Notes: generated by a model from the letters alone, not told the origin. Counted from the stretch's first letter, positions 28,101-37,200 are shown. The stretch: DNA of 64,000 nt from Myxocyprinus asiaticus (GCF_019703515.2 NC_059368.1:36595831-36659830), one strand, 5' to 3'. Translations and numbers: made by a program.

Positions 28101-30361
28101 CACACCCTCAAATAAGCATGTGAGCAATCATGTGACAGTGTGCGGGGACCAAATCGAGTCGTTGCCCGGTACTACCAGTACTGCAGAAACGCTGGTATCA
28201 TGACATTTTTTATTTTTGTATTGACTTAGCACCGAAGTAAAGGTACTTTTGATATCACTACTATACACTGTCATTACAACAACCATCTAGCAATTCTTTA
28301 AACTCTGAATTCCTGGTTCATTTGAAGTTTGACATGACGAAATAATTTACTTATGGCTCAGTAAGTTTATGATTAACTAAAAATAACAGGCTGATAAAAG
28401 TAATTTGCTTGGTAGGAAGCACTGTATGTTTACAGTGTAGATTCAAAAGTACCGACTAATACAGGGGTTGGCAACCTACGGCACGCATGCCAACACTGGC
28501 GAGCGGAAGGGTAATCAATGGCACAAAAGCAACAGCAAGTAAACTGAATCGCGCAAGTAAACTGAATCGTGCAAGTAATCGCGCCTGCTTTGCTTCGGTC
28601 ATGCTGCGAGGTTGAGTGAATGACAGTGTACATTTTGTTTTTCATTTGTTTCTTTTTGCTTTCAGAACAAAACATGATGTACTGTAAAAAAGACGACACC
28701 GCTTTCAAGCCTTGAGGTTTTCAACCCAGCATACACCCTCCTTAGGCCGTAATTGTGGTTTATCTCAAAACTACATTAAACGGGGGGGCCTGGTTAGCTC
28801 AGCAAGCAAAGACGCTGACTACCACCCCTGGAGTCGAAAGTTCAAATCCAGGGTGTGCTGAGTGACTCCAGCCAGGTCTCCTAAGCAACCAAATTGGCCC
28901 AGTTGCTAGGGAGCGTTGAGTCACATGGGGTAACCTCCTCGTGGTCACGATTAGTGGTTCTCGCTCTCTTCAAAAGTCTGATCACCATCCTCTTGCATTT
29001 TAAGGACCTACTAAGCAAGGACATTTTTCCAATTTTCTTCAAATGTGTTCTGGTGAAGAAAGAAAGTCATACACACCTGGGATATCATGAGGGTGAGTAA
29101 ATAATGAGAGAATTTTCATTTTTGGGTGAACTAACCCTTTAACAGGTACTGGAAGTTTTGTTTTTCAATTATTTGCTGCTCTTTCGGTGCACTAGTTCTT
29201 ACAGAGTGTCTGTTTCAGGCTTCTGTAAACTTCAATTCATGATGCTTTTTTTCCACTCAGAGAGGATTTATCAGTGAGAGAACACCAGTCGAAGCGACTC
29301 GCACACAGAGCTGGGGGGATTGTAACACAACCCCACTGCTGCTCTATTAATACACCTTATGTAACCGATCTGAATGCCACTGTCCCTGTTGTCTTTCCCA
29401 GACAACTTCTGCCAAGACTTACTGTTTTTGCCACAAAATAGAGCCAAATGACCATACAGAATCTAGCTCACTTTGCGAACATCAGAAACACATTCATTGA
29501 TTGCCTCCCTTTAATTTGCCCTCATTCACACAAGAGCACACACAGAATGAATCATTCAATTGGTTGAGGTTCCCAATAACACCCCGAGCGTGTGGTTGCC
29601 ATAGCTACATGGCAGGTCTCTGGAGAGTCATAATGTCAGTATTTCTAATATGACTTAACATGCTGCCCAGCTGTTTCCAGTACAGGAAAACATTCAGATC
29701 TTCAATGTTCTCACTCTGCAAGCCTTTACTCACAATTCAGTGCTGTACCAGCTGGTCGACTTGTGCTTCATGTTGACTCGGCTAACTAGACTTTAGCAAA
29801 TACTGTAAATGTTTCTTTTTGTGTTTCTTAAGATGAAAGATATGAAACACCTTGAATAAAAACTCTACAATGAAACTGGCAAGCATGACCTCAACTACAG
29901 ACTCTGACAAAACAGCGATTACATTAGTTTCATCTCCCTCCCTCTCTCCATGTCTGTATTTACTGATTTACAAAACTGACAACCATGTGACTTCCAAAGG
30001 CAACAATATGAGGACAGGAAATGTGGGAAACCACAGGTTGGACCATGAAATAAAGATGCTTCCCTTGATAAGAAGACGCGACAGTGATCACTTTGACACA
30101 ATCAATATTTACAGTCTACACCCAACATGACTCTCCCTAGTAAAGGGCCTATTGTTAATGCTTCACTTGTGGCCATTCAAAGATGTAAATAGAAGACTTT
30201 AGTGTCCGACTTAACCAATAAAACACATATAGAGGAACACATTTGACAGGGATTAGTGCATTTATACATCAAATGGTGTCATAAGTTGCACTGACTGGCT
30301 GTGTCTCAAAACAGCTACTTACCTAGACAGCATTTTTGGGCATCATTAGCGTGTTCCATGT

Positions 30362-30394
<33 letters not shown>

Positions 30395-32624
30395 CGCATA
30401 TTACACAAACAAAGAACAGTTAGCACTTCATTGGAGAAATAGAGAGAGAGAGGTTGTATAAAAATTAACATTAAAATAAATAAAAACTAAATCAGAAAGA
30501 AAAACAAGGCCATAATACTTTAGAAATTGTTATTCTTGCTATTATTTAGGCCAGACTTCAAAGGAATAGTCCACCCAAAAATGAAATTTCTCTCATCATA
30601 CTCACCCTGATGCCATCCCAGATGTGTATGACTTTTTTCTTCAGCAGAACACAAAGCTTTTTAGAAGAATATCTCAGCTCTGTTGTTCCATACAATACAA
30701 GTGAATAGCGACCAAAACTTTGAAGCTCCAAAAATCACATAAAGGCAGCACAAAAGACTCCAGTGGTTAAATCCACTTCTGAATCTAATCATATTTGGGT
30801 GAAAACAGACCAAAATGTAATTCCTTTTTTACTGTGCATCTTGCCATTGCAGTCTCTATGCATGATAATCATTTTAAGCTCGATTACACTTCCAAGTGCT
30901 TGACTGAATGCAGATGTCAAGATTTATAGTAAAAAAGAACTGAAATATTCTGTTTCTCACACACACCTATCATATCCCTTCTGAAGACATGGATTGAACC
31001 ACTGGAGTCTTATGGATTACTTTTATAATGCCGTTTGTGCTTTTTGGAGCTTCAAAGTTTTGGTCACCATTCACTTGCATTATATGGACCTACAGACCTG
31101 AAATATTCTTCTAAAAATCTTCATTTGTGTTCTGCAGAAGAAAGTCATTCACATCTGGGATGGCATTGGGGTGAGTAAATGATGAGAGAATTAAAAAAAA
31201 TTTTTTTTTAAATCTAATACTATTTGCAGTACAATTTTCCTGCTCTTAAACTTCTGAAGTTGTTCTTAATTTATCCATTCTATTCCTGTATTTTATCCAT
31301 TCCTGGTGAGTTTAGTGTATGTGGGTCAATGAAGTGACACTCAGTTATTTATTTTTTTTGTCTCCATAAGTTTTTTAAAAATACAGAAAATGCTCTCATA
31401 ATTACTTGAATACACCTCTACTATGATGAATATGTTTTCAATTCCTGAGTTTTAATAGAAAACATATCAAAATGACTTTTATAGGGCACTTTTTGTTATG
31501 ATTGGCTCTCTGCTCTTGACTGACCTGCTCTCTAGGCATCTCACTGCTTGCTGCTACCGAGCAGGGCTACGGAAATGATAAGTTAAAGTAGGCGTTGATG
31601 TGTTGTTGTGGAGGTGGTCAGATGCAAATGTCTACCACAGTGTGACATCACAATGTGGAGGAAGTAGAGAACCAGTTATTTTGGCAGCTTGGTTTCAACA
31701 AATGCTCTTTTTGCAGTGAGGAGGAAGTTTTGAGTTCTGAAACATACAGTATGTTTTTACAGTACATTTAATTCTTATGTCAAAAGAATCCAGGAAAATT
31801 GTATTCCTCATGTCATGACCCCTTTAAGTAAAAATATCTGTGGTGTAACCTTCCAGAGACAGTAACTAGTTTGGAAAAAATATTTTATTTCTTAAAAAAA
31901 AAAAAAAAAAACTTTCCATATCAAAATCAGGTGGTGTAACCAACATGCAGGAAGCCATTTTGATGTCACCTGACAAAAAAAAACAAAAAAAAAAAACAGA
32001 GAAGACCCCTTTAGGCCCTCATGACTGTTTTTTTTTTTTTTTTTTTTACATTTTCAGGTAAAATGGGTAAACTAAGAAAACTATAGTCGTGACTGAAAAA
32101 AATTTGTAAAAAAAAAAAAAAAATATCGTTTTGTACACTCATGTTTTTAATGTGCAAGGAAAGTATTTTAGTAGCTTTATTTAACGTTACACCACTTAAT
32201 ACTTTGAAATCATTAATTCGGTTATTTTTAGAGAATATATATAAAAAAATGGAAATTACCTTTCTACGAACCTGACACGTGTTTTAAACTAGCCACGAGT
32301 TGCTTTTTTCTCTAATTTTTGTCATCTTATTTGTCAATGACTCGGCACGCGCCTATGCTGGTCAACAATGCTGTCTAGGTAGGCAGCTCACTCGGTTTTA
32401 ATACACAGCCAGTGTGTCTATTTCCAGCCCTTTATCCTCTTACCTTTGAGTTGCGGCAGAGCAGAAATCTCCGGAGCCGCAGGCCTGATGCTGCTGTTCG
32501 CCGCAAACTGAGACGAGCCCTGACAAATCCTCTGTCTCTGAGCCTTCCTCACCGATTTCCGAGTGAATCCGTCCACTTTCTCAGACGCTGATATCGCCGA
32601 CATTTCCGAAGCAGCTCTATCCAT
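4040..32624 (-). CDS. ppp2r5a: ppp2r5a, PP2A regulatory subunit B56-alpha (spliced span; 3' exons outside window)
   Basis: This entry is the spliced gene span; coding exons are listed separately. B56 proteins are regulatory subunits of the PP2A trimer and bring the phosphatase to substrates with LxxIxE motifs. Eleven exons join in phase with GT-AG borders to give residues 1-409. The N-terminal [18 protein letters not shown] stretch is typical of the alpha isoform, and the remainder is the HEAT-like B56 core. The usual isoform is about 486 residues, so roughly 75 C-terminal residues lie left of base 1; no matching exon was seen in 1-4039. Intron 1 is 10.6 kb. All introns are filled with repeats. 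No disabling change was seen in the readable exons. Confidence 0.95.
4304..4423 (-). CDS. ppp2r5a: ppp2r5a coding exon 10
   Basis: Forty codons containing [19 protein letters not shown] and [17 protein letters not shown], a highly conserved B56 helix pair. Acceptor TATTCAG, donor GTACAA. Confidence 0.96.
4640..5040 (+). repeat. Related SINE-like repeat
   Basis: Has CCTAGGTTCAGATCCCACG (box-B-like), then TACTCCACTGATGGTTAGGT and TTTAGGGTTTGAGTTGGGG. The middle block recurs at 25,018-25,060. Short ORFs on both strands here are unsupported. Confidence 0.45.
5149..7058. mobile_element. Inverted-repeat element (TTAAAGCTGCACTATGTAA ends) with nested hAT MITE
   Basis: Tips TTAAAGCTGCACTATGTAA (5,149-5,167) and the inverse of TTAAAGCTGTACTATGTAA (7,040-7,058). 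No transposase. In ppp2r5a intron 9. Confidence 0.7.
6095..6770. mobile_element. hAT MITE (TAGGGTTGGGAA ends)
   Basis: Tips TAGGGTTGGGAA and (inverse) TAGTGCTGGGAA, with many AATTAATCGC-like words inside. Flanks GTAAATTC and GTAAATAT share six of eight bases, consistent with an old hAT duplication. Confidence 0.7.
7324..7374 (-). CDS. ppp2r5a: ppp2r5a coding exon 9 (17 codons)
   Basis: A 51-base phase-0 exon reading [17 protein letters not shown] between TCTCAG and GTAAGC. Nearly identical to the family consensus. Confidence 0.94.
7375..8340. other. ppp2r5a intron 8-9 sequence, no feature recognised
   Basis: A/T-rich intron sequence; short ORFs on both strands lack codon bias or known motifs. 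Exon 8 lies further right. Confidence 0.5.
8441..8790. repeat. Repeat related to the 34,471-35,415 element
   Basis: GTGTCCAATAACAGGGCAGT, CCTAACATGGCTGCCCCCAT and AGAATAAAACAGCTTTTATA recur at 35,025-35,560. Internal part only. Confidence 0.55.
9084..9510 (-). mobile_element. tRNA-derived SINE with perfect 14-bp target duplication
   Basis: Full-length minus-strand copy from GGGGGCCTGGGTAGCTCAGC (right) to an A-rich tail (9,084-9,097). Both sides carry GATAAAATCTAATT (9,070-9,083 and 9,511-9,524). In ppp2r5a intron 8. Confidence 0.9.
9805..9858 (-). CDS. ppp2r5a: ppp2r5a coding exon 8 (18 codons)
   Basis: A 54-base exon reading [18 protein letters not shown] after acceptor TTTTTCAG. The size and phase are those expected between exons 7 and 9. 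Ala replaces the usual Pro at the last codon. The donor is a weak GTACTG. Confidence 0.9.
10499..10607 (-). CDS. ppp2r5a: ppp2r5a coding exon 7
   Basis: Thirty-seven codons ending ALFHAQ, including [15 protein letters not shown] and IPLHTAKGL. Acceptor TTGCAG, donor GTACTG. Confidence 0.95.
10863..10922 (-). CDS. ppp2r5a: ppp2r5a coding exon 6
   Basis: Sixty bases coding for [20 protein letters not shown] with split codons at both ends (phase 2 in, phase 2 out). Phe in VAEFLEIL replaces the Leu usual in the family, a mild change. Donor GTGAGC. Confidence 0.94.
11172..11847. mobile_element. Fold-back MITE, full copy
   Basis: AAAGGGATAGTTCACCC at the left and GGGTGAACTATCCCTTT at the right, with both arms inverted copies of each other around 11,465-11,500. 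Non-coding, in ppp2r5a intron 5; 85 bases from exon 5. Confidence 0.8.
11933..12063 (-). CDS. ppp2r5a: ppp2r5a coding exon 5
   Basis: Residues 192-235, with [11 protein letters not shown] and [18 protein letters not shown]. In the B56 family this HR-Y-R segment lines the groove that binds LxxIxE substrate peptides, and those residues are intact here. Donor GTAAGA; the acceptor is TTTGAAG. Confidence 0.95.
12200..12390. repeat. ACCAGC-rich repeat
   Basis: Many copies of ACCAGC and TGGTTA/CTGGT words (TTAACCAGCA, TATGCTGGTCCACCAGCTCG). Internally repetitive; a common type in fish introns. No coding potential. Confidence 0.5.
12400..13720. other. ppp2r5a intron 4 sequence, no feature recognised
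   Basis: A/T-rich with short homopolymers. One 71-codon minus-strand ORF (13,082-13,297) shows no recognisable motif and is not called a gene. Confidence 0.5.
13727..14030. mobile_element. Related hAT MITE fragment (CCGATTAATCGG type)
   Basis: Starts AGAGGTTGACCAATATATCG and carries ACCGATTAATCGG like the neighbouring complete copy, but no matching right end was found. Low-complexity T-runs follow. Confidence 0.6.
14064..14455. mobile_element. hAT MITE with perfect 8-bp target duplication
   Basis: Tips TAGTGGTTGACCGATAT and (inverse) TAGTGATGGACCGATAT. GTATATAG lies on both sides (14,056-14,063; 14,456-14,463). 392 bp, rich in CCGAT/ATCGG words. In ppp2r5a intron 4. Confidence 0.87.
15190..16727 (-). 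mobile_element. Tc1-like transposon, inactive
   Basis: The right end has CAGTGGATATAAAAAGTCTA (inverse, ending 16,727, with TA next). Inner inverted segments at about 15,225-15,270 and 16,570-16,615 match. The outer left repeat is missing. On the minus strand the transposase reads in pieces: a helix-turn-helix N-terminus (about 16,362-16,060), the catalytic part with VVWSDETK and [10 protein letters not shown], and [11 protein letters not shown]. The DDE aspartates and glutamate are present but stops and frameshifts break the frame. Confidence 0.85.
15330..16362 (-). pseudogene. Tc1-like transposase pseudogene
   Basis: Three frame segments with stops after VKTVISK and after KEWLQQK and a shift near 16,060. 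Catalytic motifs [14 protein letters not shown] and NPIENLW are legible, placing it in Tc1/mariner DD34E. Confidence 0.85.
16740..17660. other. ppp2r5a intron 4 sequence, no feature recognised
   Basis: Unique-looking sequence right of the Tc1 element, without repeat tips or coding signal. Confidence 0.45.
17677..18010. repeat. GC-rich dispersed repeat, first copy
   Basis: TTTTAGTGCAGCCAACAGCA, ATGCAGACGAGGATTCTC and GGCTGCACGCGGACAG match, with changes, 62,450-62,535. A 107-codon ORF here is not conserved in the other copy and is not called a gene. Confidence 0.6.
18224..18316 (-). CDS. ppp2r5a: ppp2r5a coding exon 4
   Basis: Thirty-one codons in phase 0, including [17 protein letters not shown] and [11 protein letters not shown], a core B56 helix pair. 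Acceptor TTACAG, donor GTAAAT. Confidence 0.96.
18659..18760 (-). CDS. ppp2r5a: ppp2r5a coding exon 3
   Basis: Thirty-four codons in phase 0 with the invariant acidic B56 segment [20 protein letters not shown]. Acceptor CACAG and donor GTCAGC are clear. Confidence 0.96.
19513..19668 (+). pseudogene. piggyBac-type transposase N-terminal fragment
   Basis: Fifty-one codons and TAA, very acidic ([19 protein letters not shown]). The end GATGA/GTAAGT is a good splice donor, so this may be exon 1 of a former two-exon transposase. No downstream DDD domain was found in 19,669-20,868, so it cannot make an active enzyme. Confidence 0.6.
20037..20286 (+). mobile_element. MITE fragment with the AATGGTAGTGTA end
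   Basis: Contains GGATCATGTGACACTGAAGA and CAGCCTTGGTGAGCAGAAGA, blocks common in fish repeats. It ends TTTTAAATGGTAGTGTA, the same tip as the MITE at 55,122-55,640. It lies inside the piggyBac-type element. Confidence 0.65.
21071..21632. mobile_element. Fold-back MITE next to ppp2r5a exon 2 donor
   Basis: Inverted terminal arms TAAAGGAATAGTTCACCC and GGGTGAACTATCCCTTTA. The right end stops about 28 bases from the exon 2 splice junction, so it fills the start of intron 2. Confidence 0.78.
21661..21857 (-). CDS. ppp2r5a: ppp2r5a coding exon 2
   Basis: Residues 61-126, read from an acceptor TTTCAG to an ATG followed by the donor GTCAGC. It contains [11 protein letters not shown] and [12 protein letters not shown], the first helices of the B56 core. 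A fold-back MITE ends only about 28 bases downstream of this donor (see 21071-21632). Confidence 0.95.
22060..23950. other. ppp2r5a intron 1 sequence, no feature recognised
   Basis: No repeat ends or exon-like segments seen apart from a T-run at 22,532-22,545. The ORFs are short and unsupported. Confidence 0.45.
23970..25905. repeat. hAT-like repeat (GGGATGTCCCGATACC), diverged
   Basis: Begins AGGGATGTCCCGATACCAT and includes many GGTACT/CGATACC words. It contains three tandem copies of the 17-mer AGCTTTTATTTTGACGG at 24,402-24,451. A 25,006-25,060 piece (TACTCCACTGATGGTTAGGT) belongs to the repeat at 4,640-5,040. The right boundary is uncertain. Confidence 0.5.
25905..27046. repeat. Diverged hAT-like repeat, copy with GGTACTTTTGACA end
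   Basis: Left part GTTCTCGATACCAATTTC, right part GGTACTGAAGTACTGGTACT. Homologous over long stretches to the next copy (27,054-28,264). Confidence 0.55.
27054..28264. repeat. Diverged hAT-like repeat, third copy
   Basis: Shares CAGATAAACAGTTTGCTACA-type and GATTGCAGC...TTTAATAA segments with the preceding copy in the same order, and ends GTAAAGGTACTTTTGATATC. Interrupted by the LTR-like segment at 27,200-27,657. Confidence 0.55.
27200..27657 (+). mobile_element. Candidate solo LTR of a retroelement
   Basis: Starts TGTCACGTCTAG and ends CAACGTTACA (TG...CA), with AATAAA at about 27,589 followed by a short GA/T-rich end. GATT lies on both sides, but one T is shared with the element tip. No gag or pol is present. 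TATTTATACC at about 27,455 could be a TATA box. It could belong to a Gypsy-like or an endogenous retroviral group; the family is not recognised. Confidence 0.5.
28463..28735. repeat. hAT-like fragment (CAGGGGTTGGCAACCTACGG)
   Basis: The left tip has the CAGGGGTTGGCAAC form of hAT/Ac ends. It contains a 25-base unit, AAGTAAACTGAATCG, repeated at about 28,538-28,572. No right tip was found. Confidence 0.45.
28782..28969 (+). mobile_element. tRNA-derived SINE, 3'-truncated
   Basis: Has the box A region GTTAGCTCAGCAAGCAAAGA, a box B like AGTTCAAATCC and the CAGCCAGGTCTCC body. It is cut off where the fold-back MITE arm begins. Confidence 0.8.
28980..29142. mobile_element. Fold-back MITE, one arm, joined to a truncated SINE
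   Basis: Only the right arm is present, ending GGGTGAACTAACCCTTTAA. It abuts the 3'-truncated SINE at 28,782-28,969, so one event deleted parts of both or inserted one in the other. Confidence 0.65.
29150..30540. other. ppp2r5a intron 1 sequence, no feature recognised
   Basis: Mostly unique-looking; contains a T-run of about 30 bases at 30,365-30,394. A 92-codon plus ORF at 29,852 has no recognisable domain. Confidence 0.45.
30560..31192. mobile_element. Fold-back MITE, right tip lost
   Basis: Left arm AAAGGAATAGTCCACCC. The right arm breaks off in an A/T run after GTGAGTAAATGATGAGAG. In ppp2r5a intron 1. Confidence 0.72.
31241..31830. repeat. Repeat ending CATGACCCCTTTAAG
   Basis: The right end CTCATGTCATGACCCCTTTAAG is a frequent fish repeat terminus, and TTATAGGGCACTTTTTGTTA marks the middle. 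The left end is unclear. Followed by several A and T runs at 31,890-32,125. Confidence 0.4.
32444..32624 (-). CDS. ppp2r5a: ppp2r5a coding exon 1
   Basis: Sixty codons plus one base, starting [20 protein letters not shown] and ending PQLK before a GTAAGA donor. A second ATG at codon 8 is a possible alternative start. The basic segment [10 protein letters not shown] is the conserved B56 N-terminus, and the Ser/Ala/Gly-rich part is the variable isoform-specific tail. The start codon was chosen because it gives the family's usual exon length of about 60 codons. Confidence 0.93.
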
Positions 32625-33131
32625 AAACCGAGTTTACAGGGATTGCATTTGCATTAAATGTTCTCTAGTCTGACCGACATCCCACTGACCCTGCTGCTTA
32701 TTAAACTCTACAGACCCCATCTAATGACATGCAGTCAATACAGTCCCGTAGATTTGAGTCAACACTCATGCATGATCCACAAACAAGCCACAGGAATCAC
32801 GGGTCTATATTTTGCTGACGTATGAAAGTGGAGAAATTAGTTAATAGCAGCACTTATCATGATGAAATGTTCAAACATTTCCCCGGTGCCTAAGTATACC
32901 TGCGCGCGCGTGCAAAAAAAAAAACAAACCCTTAACTTCGTCTACGCAGCACAATTCAAACTCGGGTTGCAAATATTAACCCGAAAGTCACGGAGTCACA
33001 ATTATCCACACGCTTGGAATAGGCTCCATTTATTGGCGATGTAAGGAAAGACTTTAATGCGTATCCTCCGGGCCGTAAAACATTATCAAATCCACTGAAC
33101 TTCATTCAGCTGCTGTTGCGCTCCGCTGGGG

Positions 33132-33134
<3 letters not shown>

Positions 33135-33164
<30 letters not shown>
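33135..33164. repeat. Run of 30 A's upstream of ppp2r5a
   Basis: Uninterrupted poly-A between the CCAAT/GC cluster and the start codon of ppp2r5a, i.e. poly-T on the gene strand, inside the probable promoter/5' UTR region. Confidence 0.9.
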
Positions 33165-33168
<4 letters not shown>

Positions 33169-33188
33169 CGGACTGACAGAATGTTCAC

Positions 33189-33233
33189 CCAATCAGCGTT
33201 CGCGCAGACAGTAAATCCCGCCCTCTGACCAAT
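33189..33233 (-). promoter_or_regulatory. Candidate ppp2r5a promoter core: GC box between two CCAAT boxes
   Basis: About 570-610 bases upstream of the ppp2r5a start codon, the plus strand reads CCAAT at 33,189-33,193, CCCGCCC at 33,217-33,223 and CCAAT at 33,229-33,233. On the gene's strand these are two inverted CCAAT boxes around a GGGCGGG box. No TATA box was recognised. A run of 30 A's at 33,135-33,164 lies between this cluster and the gene. Confidence 0.4.
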
Positions 33234-34084
33234 CAGATTCGTGTTTTAATGGATTGTCGGGAAATACACAACAAGCGAAAGAGGTTACAACTGCATCCTT
33301 AAACGCACACAAAATAGTACATAAATATCCACAAACGTTGAATGTGCATGTTTTACAACAAATATGGAAGCAGAATTATCAGGTCAGATTCCAGACAAGT
33401 TTGCAGTCAAACAAACTTAAAAAAAAAAAATAATAATAATAATATATACATTTATGGTACAGCATGTAGTCTGCTCAAAGCAGCAGATCCTAAAGTAAAG
33501 AGCATAGAGTTAAAAATAAACTTGTATACAAAATTTTGGAACTCACTGCAGTTTGCAGTTCTTCAATATTTCAAAAGCACTGAGCTAACTGTATATGGAT
33601 TAGTTATGTAAAGTGCTGCTTTAAAATCAATGTAGAAATCTGAAAAGCATGTCACCCATGTTTAAGTTGAGACGAGCACAAATAAAGAGCATTACAGATT
33701 TGGATGTACAAACACTATGTTCATCAAATTGAGGGAAGACCTTAAATTATTGATGCAACTGCTTTAAAATGCGAGTTAAACAGTGTAAAGCTCTAGCAGC
33801 AAGTTAACTGCATATTGAAAACATTACAATAAGCCATGGAAGCTTTTGTAGAGTTTAATTGCAGTGTCAAAATGACAGTTCTCCGATGTTCACATTGTCC
33901 ATCACTTTGATCCCTCTCTTAAAAGAAACATATTTAAAAACATACAACTAGATAAAAATCTAAGCATCACATACATAAATACAGGCCACATATTTCAAGG
34001 AAACATGGGATGGAATTTAAACTATACATTTTTGTCATAAAACATCAGAGTTCTCAGCAGGATTGTCTGATGATCAAATAATGA

Positions 34085-34201
34085 TCAGTCTTGTGTCCTT
34101 TTCATAAAGTAGCTAGAGATTTTTATCATAGGTCTGGAAGGTGACGTTTTCTGGGCTGATGGAGGGGAGACGACTCTCGTGGGAAGTGGAGAGACTGCTG
34201 C
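34085..34201 (-). CDS. dtl: dtl coding exon 15 (PIP-like C-terminus and stop)
   Basis: Thirty-eight codons and TGA, read after acceptor CATTAG in phase 0. The end SRPMIKISSYFMKRTQD matches the family's C-terminal PCNA-interacting box in position, with the YF aromatic pair at 645-646. A plus-strand ORF over the same bases is only its shadow. A possible polyadenylation signal (ATTAAA on the gene strand) sits at 33,854-33,859; no AATAAA was seen. Confidence 0.88.
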   Translation of the reverse strand, partial: AAVSPLPTRVVSPPSAQKTSPSRPMIKISSYFMKRTQD

Positions 34202-37200
34202 CTAATGAGAGAAAACAATACGAATTAAACTTCATTTCACAAACTGATCGGATCATCTGGCAACAATTAGAGTGTCAGGCCCGTTTTACACAGCTCAACA
34301 TCAACGAAGCAGCAACCTATCTGCAACAGCATGCTCACGATGAGCTTTCCCACTAACAGTGTTTTTTGGTTCTATACTGAAAAGAACATTTTCATGTTTA
34401 GTACTTTGTCAACTGAGCCCCTTTGACCAAAATTACATACTTGAAGTTCCCCCTGATATTTGAACTAATGTTAAAGGTGCACTCAGTAATTGTTTGAACA
34501 TGCCATCTTGGACTCACACAGACACCTAGTGGCCTGGATGCATCATTCAAACGAAAGAGTTACCGATGCCATTGTAGAAATTCACTATTCACAGTCAGTC
34601 ATGATTCATTAAATCAACTGAGGTCAACCGATAGTGGATTTTGCTGATACCGATAACCAAGGTGGTGGGAAAGGCTGATAACCGATTTATCGGACGATAG
34701 TTTTTAAAATCAATTTATGGAACGTCAAAAATTGATCTTATTTTTTCCTTACAATAATGGGCTTTGTAATAATTAGGGTTACAAAGAACCCTAAATGAAT
34801 AAAAGCCCAGATGCAGTTTATGGTTCAACCAAAATCCCAATAGTAAATATACGCAGGACTTTTAAAAGTATAAACAAGCCCAAAACACAACGGGGACTCT
34901 TATTTAATGAAGAATTAACTAATGGTATAGATTTTTGCCGAAAACAATCATACCAAACAGCAACTATCGGCACCGATTAATCGGTAAAACCGATATATAG
35001 GTCTTCCTCTAAAATCATGGAGTAAGTGTCCAATAACATGACGGTTACTGAGATTTAAAAAAAAAAAAAAAAGAAAAAAGTACACCATTTTTTTTCCCCC
35101 CTCACAAAAAGTTTTACGTCTCAAAAATATTAGCAGTTTTGAAACATGTATTAAATCATGAAGATTCCAGTCATATCAATAACCCGCTTTATTCTACATG
35201 AAGAGGGTCCGCACATGGGGGCTGCCATGTTAGGATCACATGACCAGCCAAATACTACTCACTAAATCTCAGTAATCACCCTTTTATTGGACACTCTACT
35301 CATGGATAAATTCATCATGGCTTACTGTGATTAGTAACTGAAAGTGTTTAAATGATGCTGCCTCCACACCACTAGGTGTCAGTCCAAGATGACATGAACA
35401 AAAAGCTCACCTTTAAGCGAGTAGTATTCAGCTGTCATGTGACCCTAATATGGCAGCCCCCATGAGGTGACCCACTCCATTTAGAATAAAACAGCTTTTA
35501 TAAGGTTACTGATGCGAGTCTTCATCTCATGTGAGAGCTCATAATTTTTTTGTTTGTTTTTTTTTTACATACGTTTAAATTACAATTCATTTCTTTGGGA
35601 GTAAAATTTCTTTTAAACGGAGTGCACCTTTTAGCTTTTAAAATATAATTTTGCACTTAATTTTTAGAATTCTCTGTACATTTTCACAAACCTTCATTCA
35701 ATTTTTTGTACTTTTTTTACATTAACTATACATTTTATTCAATTTACTATTGGCCAGTTTGCTAGGGGTTAGCTAACCCTAAAAACATTTCAGCTGCAGT
35801 ACAACAAAATATTATCCGTCCAGATAAATTGAAGGCCTTAAGACCCACCAGAAGCCTCTACCAAACAGTCAGGTTGGCAGTGAACTGAACCAACTCACAA
35901 GTGGCTGATAAGTGGTATTGCTATTCAGGACTACAGGGCGAACAATGTCGTCAATGTTTTAAAAATTCGGTAAATTACGTAAATATTTTTTATCTCACGA
36001 ACCCCCTCCTGTTGACAACTCCCCCCAAACTATGGGAGAAGTTCACTACATTAAGTTGTCATAAAAGCCTATTACAAAAGTTTGAGTTAAGTTTACACTG
36101 AATTTAATGCTTACAATTTCAGTACACTATGCACAAAAATAGGCTCAGGTCCAAAATTCTACCCGCAGTAGAAGCAGTCGAGCTGTTAATCTGGATGCCA
36201 AAATAAACGTGACGCCTATGTTAGCTGTGTATTACAAAATTACGAGAGCAATTTTCTGATTATGTACATTGAGACAGTAGAGCTGCAGTGACATGTCGCA
36301 AATGTATATTTGCATGCATTACTCACTGGGGAGCAGTGTATTCTAGCATCCTGTCGTTTGCTGATGCTGTTGGGACTTTTGGGCTGAGCTGATCCTTTAA
36401 GTCTCTGGCTGATCACGGACAACCAATCAGTCCTTCTTGGAGAGCTGTTCTCTTTACCAGCTTCAACGGTTGAGCAGCGCCTCTCTTCAGTTTCCCAACT
36501 GAATAAGTCGCTCTTCTCATCAGAACAGTTCTGAGAGCTCACCGAACTCCTGCTCCTCTTCATATCCGAATACAACTCAGATACTCCATTCTCCTCGCCC
36601 AAACCAGATCCAGCAGCATCACCCGTTTCCAGTCGTCGCTTGGCACGCCGTTCAGAGGAGGGACCCTGGACGACAGGTTGGAGCACCTTACGAGGTGGAG
36701 ATGCGTCACGGTTACCTGGAGAACAACTGCGGCTGATCCACTGCTGGATAGATGAAGGGATTTTGGGGCTGCTGAGTTTGGCCATAGGTGCAGATGTGTT
36801 TGATGGGAGGGGTAAATCGGCACCGGAGGGTGCACAAGCAGCAGGCTGGGGTGAAGCCAGAGAGACAGCCCTCTCTGACCTGGGACTTTTGGCGGGAGTG
36901 TGTGGAACAGGGCTGGGAGGGTCTGAAAAGACAATGATAACTGAATTACAATTGTAAAAAGTCTTTACTGTGCATGATTCGCTGAACACTATTCAATTCC
37001 ATCAGTTTCAATTGTATAATTGAATATATTCATGTCATTACAATGTGTCATGTCTCAAAAATACTGCAGACCCTTAAAAAACAAAAACAACAACAACTTA
37101 TTTACCAGCTAAATCTGCCTGCAATGTTCACAATGTATTATTTATGTTTGAAATATGACAGTCAAATGTTTTACACAAATCAAAATAAATCCTACCGGGT

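Noticed and set aside
34141..34356. 71-codon plus-strand ORF
   Set aside because: It lies opposite dtl exon 15 and its acceptor; the minus-strand reading has the conserved tail and correct splice phase.
36640..36957. 105-codon plus-strand ORF and a 124-codon alternative minus-strand frame
   Set aside because: Both are shadows of dtl exon 14, whose frame carries the DTL family blocks.
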